In this document: positions 8,967 to 11,146 of the stretch, piece after piece
How the letters are laid out: the number at the start of each line of letters is the position of its first letter
Numbering within the stretch: the first letter of the stretch is position 1
Assembly (NCBI GenBank): GCA_035342635.1
Contig: DAOQXO010000079.1
Location: 1-11,146, forward strand
DNA from: CADEFQ01 sp035342635
GTDB lineage: Bacteria > Pseudomonadota > Gammaproteobacteria > Steroidobacterales > Steroidobacteraceae
Direction: 5' to 3'
Length of the DNA: 11,146 bases
Made by a program: the position numbers and the translations under genes
Notes under the pieces: generated by a model
Told to the model about the DNA's origin: nothing
Database searches by the model: none
What the model saw: only the letters and a program-made list of their open reading frames with translations

Positions 8967-9909
8967 GCATCTGGGCCACGACCACGTCTATCTCGGCGAC
9001 GATCACGAGCGCAACGAGCGCCGCACGTGGTGGGTCATCGGGCTGACGCTCGTGATGATGGTCGGCGAAGTCGTCGCCGGCATGCTGTTCGGTTCGATGG
9101 CGCTGCTCGCCGACGGCTGGCACATGGCGACCCATGCCGGTGCGCTCAGCATCACCGCGCTCGCCTATGCCTATGCGCGCCGCCACGCACGCAATGCGCG
9201 CTTCACCTTTGGCACCGGCAAGGTCGGCGACCTCGCAGGCTTCGCCAGCGCGCTGATCCTCGCCGTGATCGCGTTGCTGATCGCCGTCGAATCCCTGCAG
9301 CGATTTCTGGCCCCGGTACCGATCGCGTTCACCGAAGCGACCGCCGTTGCGGCGCTGGGCCTCGCGGTGAATCTCGTCAGTGCGCTGCTCCTCCGTGGCG
9401 GCCACTCGCACGCGGGCAATGGGCGCCGCGGCCACGACCACGACCATGACCACGAACACGGCCACACGGCCAGTGGCGCGGACCTCAACCTGCGCGCGGC
9501 CTACCTGCATGTCATCGCCGATGCGTTGACGTCGGTCGCCGCGATCCTTGCACTGGTACTCGGGCGCTGGCTCGGCTGGGTGTGGCTCGACCCGGTGATC
9601 GGCGTCGCGGGCGCCGTGCTGATCGGGCGCTGGTCGCTCGGCCTGATGCGCGCCACGGGCGAGGTCCTGCTCGATGCCGCGGACGACACCGCGCTCGCTC
9701 AGGCTGTGCGCGAGGCGATCGAAGCCGGCGACGAGACCGTCACCGACCTGCACCTGTGGCGCGTTGGTCCGGGACGCCACGCCGCGATCGTGTCGCTGGT
9801 GGCCGCGCAGCCGCTCGCGCCCCAGGAATACAAGGCCCGCCTTGCGCACCTGCCACAGGTCGTGCACGTGTCGATCGAAGCCCATCGCTGCCCGGAGCAC
9901 CCGCAATGA
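8947..9909 (+). CDS. dmeF: DmeF-like cation diffusion facilitator, Co(II)/Ni(II) efflux transporter
   Basis: CDF-family inner-membrane metal/proton antiporter. From ATG 8947 it has 320 residues, with AGG six bases upstream. The His-rich N-terminus (His2, 4, 8, 11, 13, 20) leads into NERRTWWVIGLT and SMALLADGWHMATHAGAL, the latter very like DmeF of Cupriavidus. In TM2 the metal site reads H59-x-x-x-H63 where zinc transporters such as ZitB have H-x-x-x-D; TM5 has H188-x-x-x-D192. Between TM4 and TM5 lies a His/Asp loop (residues 153-173, HDHDHDHEHGH). The C-terminal domain ends DLHLWRVGPGRHAAIVSL...HVSIEAHRC, normal for the family. The open frame upstream to 8827 is the out-of-frame shadow of the small gene. 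Placement directly after feoB suggests removal of non-iron divalent metals, or iron itself. Confidence 0.9.
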   Translation: MHVHRTEHLGHDHVYLGDDHERNERRTWWVIGLTLVMMVGEVVAGMLFGSMALLADGWHMATHAGALSITALAYAYARRHARNARFTFGTGKVGDLAGFASALILAVIALLIAVESLQRFLAPVPIAFTEATAVAALGLAVNLVSALLLRGGHSHAGNGRRGHDHDHDHEHGHTASGADLNLRAAYLHVIADALTSVAAILALVLGRWLGWVWLDPVIGVAGAVLIGRWSLGLMRATGEVLLDAADDTALAQAVREAIEAGDETVTDLHLWRVGPGRHAAIVSLVAAQPLAPQEYKARLAHLPQVVHVSIEAHRCPEHPQ

Positions 9910-11146
9910 ACCTGCTGGCACTCGCCTGCCTCGAGGCGGCCGTGTTTTTCAATGCGAACCTGCATACCGGTGCCGAACCGGTGGCCGGCGCGGACGCCAT
10001 CCTCGTGCAGGATGCGCGCATCAGTTTCATCGGGCCGACGGAGGAAGCACGTCGCCGCGCACCCGAGGGTGCGCACTTCGTGGATCTCGCCGGCGCGACC
10101 GTCGTGCCCGGGTTCACCGATGCGCATGCCCACCTCGCGGGCATCGGTCTGCGCGAGATGGCTTTCGACCTCGACGGCACGGCGAGCCTCGCCGAACTGC
10201 AGGCCAGGCTCGCCGCACGGGCTGCATCGAGCCCGGACGACTGGATCACGGGGCGCGGCTGGATCGAATCGCGCTGGGAGCCCGCGCGGTTTCCGACGCG
10301 TGCGGCGCTGGATGCCGTCGTCGCCGATCGCCCGGTGCTGCTCGAGCGCGCCGACGGCCATGCCGCAGTGGCCAACAGTCGCGCACTTGCGCTCGCGGGT
10401 ATCGACGCATCGACGCCGGATCCTGCGGGCGGCCGGATCCTGCGTGATGCGCACGGTGAGCCCACGGGCATGCTGATCGATGCGGCGACGCGGCTCGTCG
10501 AGCGGCTCGTGCCGCCACCCTCTGAAGCCGACGCGTTGCGCGCCCTCGAGCTGGGCGCGGCGCGCAGCGTGCGGCTCGGCTGGACGCAGCTGCAGGATGC
10601 GGGCACCGATCTCGCCGGGATCACGCGCCTGTGCCGGCTCTACGACGAGGGCAGGGTCAAGTTGCGGCTCTATTCCGCGATCGGCGGGCCGGGCAGCGAT
10701 GCGGACGCGCTGCTCGCCGGGCGCATCGCGCGCCATCCCTGCGGCGAGCGTCTCACGGTGCGTGCGATCAAGCTCTACATGGACGGTGCGCTCGGCTCGC
10801 GCGGCGCCGCGCTGCTCGCGCCTTACAGCGATGCGCGGGACAGCACGGGCCTGTTGCTCAACACGGAGACGCAGCTGCTGCCGATTCTCGAGCAGGCGCT
10901 GCGCTCGGGGCTACAGATCGAGACGCACGCGATCGGCGATCGCGGCAACCGCATGGTGCTCGATCTCTACGAGCGCGCCTTCGACGCCGTGCCCGTCGCG
11001 GAGCGCTCGCTCGCCGAACCGCGCTGGCGCATCGAGCATGCGCAGGTGCTGGACCGCGCGGACCTGCCGCGCTTCTCGGCCCTCGGCGTGATCGCCTCGA
11101 TGCAGCCCTCGCATGCGATCAGCGACCTGTACTTCGCGCCGGCGCG
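9906..11146 (+). CDS. YtcJ-like metal-dependent amidohydrolase (cut by window edge)
   Basis: Amidohydrolase_3-type enzyme of the YtcJ/exoenzyme-regulatory AepA group, which hydrolyses amide-type bonds at a metal centre; the real substrates are largely unknown. The ATG overlaps the dmeF stop by 4 bp, and 413 codons are visible. The N-terminal beta-sandwich has FFNANLHTG and LVQDARISFIGP, followed by the strand-1 metal site TDAHAHL (His74, His76), then GRGWIESRWEP and ERADGHAAVANSRAL, both hallmarks of the YtcJ group. Further ligands are Lys289 (KLYMDGALGSRGA), His341 (ETHAIGDRGN) and His378 (EHAQVL). The final Asp lies beyond the edge; the family is about 540-580 residues. MNLLALACLEAA is mildly hydrophobic but too short for a convincing signal peptide, so location is unclear although many relatives are exported. 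Confidence 0.92.
   Translation, partial: MNLLALACLEAAVFFNANLHTGAEPVAGADAILVQDARISFIGPTEEARRRAPEGAHFVDLAGATVVPGFTDAHAHLAGIGLREMAFDLDGTASLAELQARLAARAASSPDDWITGRGWIESRWEPARFPTRAALDAVVADRPVLLERADGHAAVANSRALALAGIDASTPDPAGGRILRDAHGEPTGMLIDAATRLVERLVPPPSEADALRALELGAARSVRLGWTQLQDAGTDLAGITRLCRLYDEGRVKLRLYSAIGGPGSDADALLAGRIARHPCGERLTVRAIKLYMDGALGSRGAALLAPYSDARDSTGLLLNTETQLLPILEQALRSGLQIETHAIGDRGNRMVLDLYERAFDAVPVAERSLAEPRWRIEHAQVLDRADLPRFSALGVIASMQPSHAISDLYFAPA

Overview
The window is GC-rich, gene-dense DNA, almost certainly from a free-living proteobacterium. Tight 4-bp gene overlaps, FeoB and heme-receptor-type sequences, and Fur-like boxes of the TGCGAAT type point to Gammaproteobacteria of the Xanthomonadales/Nevskiales/Steroidobacterales kind. 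That placement is inferred from overall character and no marker gene is present. The layout is two divergent gene blocks around one 130-bp control region, with no gene-free stretch over 300 bases.

Left block (minus strand, read from about 4085 down to 1): a TetR-family regulator, a TolC-like outer membrane channel, a lipoprotein periplasmic adaptor and the first 315 codons of an RND inner-membrane pump. The regulator and channel genes are 17 bp apart and the next two junctions are 4-bp stop/start overlaps. This is a complete-looking tripartite efflux operon with its own regulator as first gene; the pump is cut by the window edge.

Right block (plus strand, about 4216 to 11146): a TonB-dependent receptor of the heme/hemoglobin/transferrin family, then after 92 bp feoA, feoB, an 87-residue membrane protein with a CGGC motif, a dmeF-type Co/Ni efflux transporter and a YtcJ-like metal-dependent amidohydrolase cut by the window edge. 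From feoA on, the genes are 1 bp apart or overlap, so they are very probably one transcript. The block combines outer-membrane iron-source uptake, Fe(II) import across the inner membrane, and export of divalent metals that could enter by mistake.

The control region at 4086-4215 holds three dyads: a perfect 15-bp palindrome near the tetR start (candidate TetR operator), a 7-bp-arm inverted repeat in the middle, and a 19-bp Fur-box-like dyad covering a good -10 hexamer for the receptor gene. A second, shorter Fur-like dyad lies upstream of feoA. The points most worth following are the small Cys-motif protein as a FeoC replacement, the translational coupling of iron import to metal efflux and an amidohydrolase, and the lack of the usual heme-binding histidine in the receptor.
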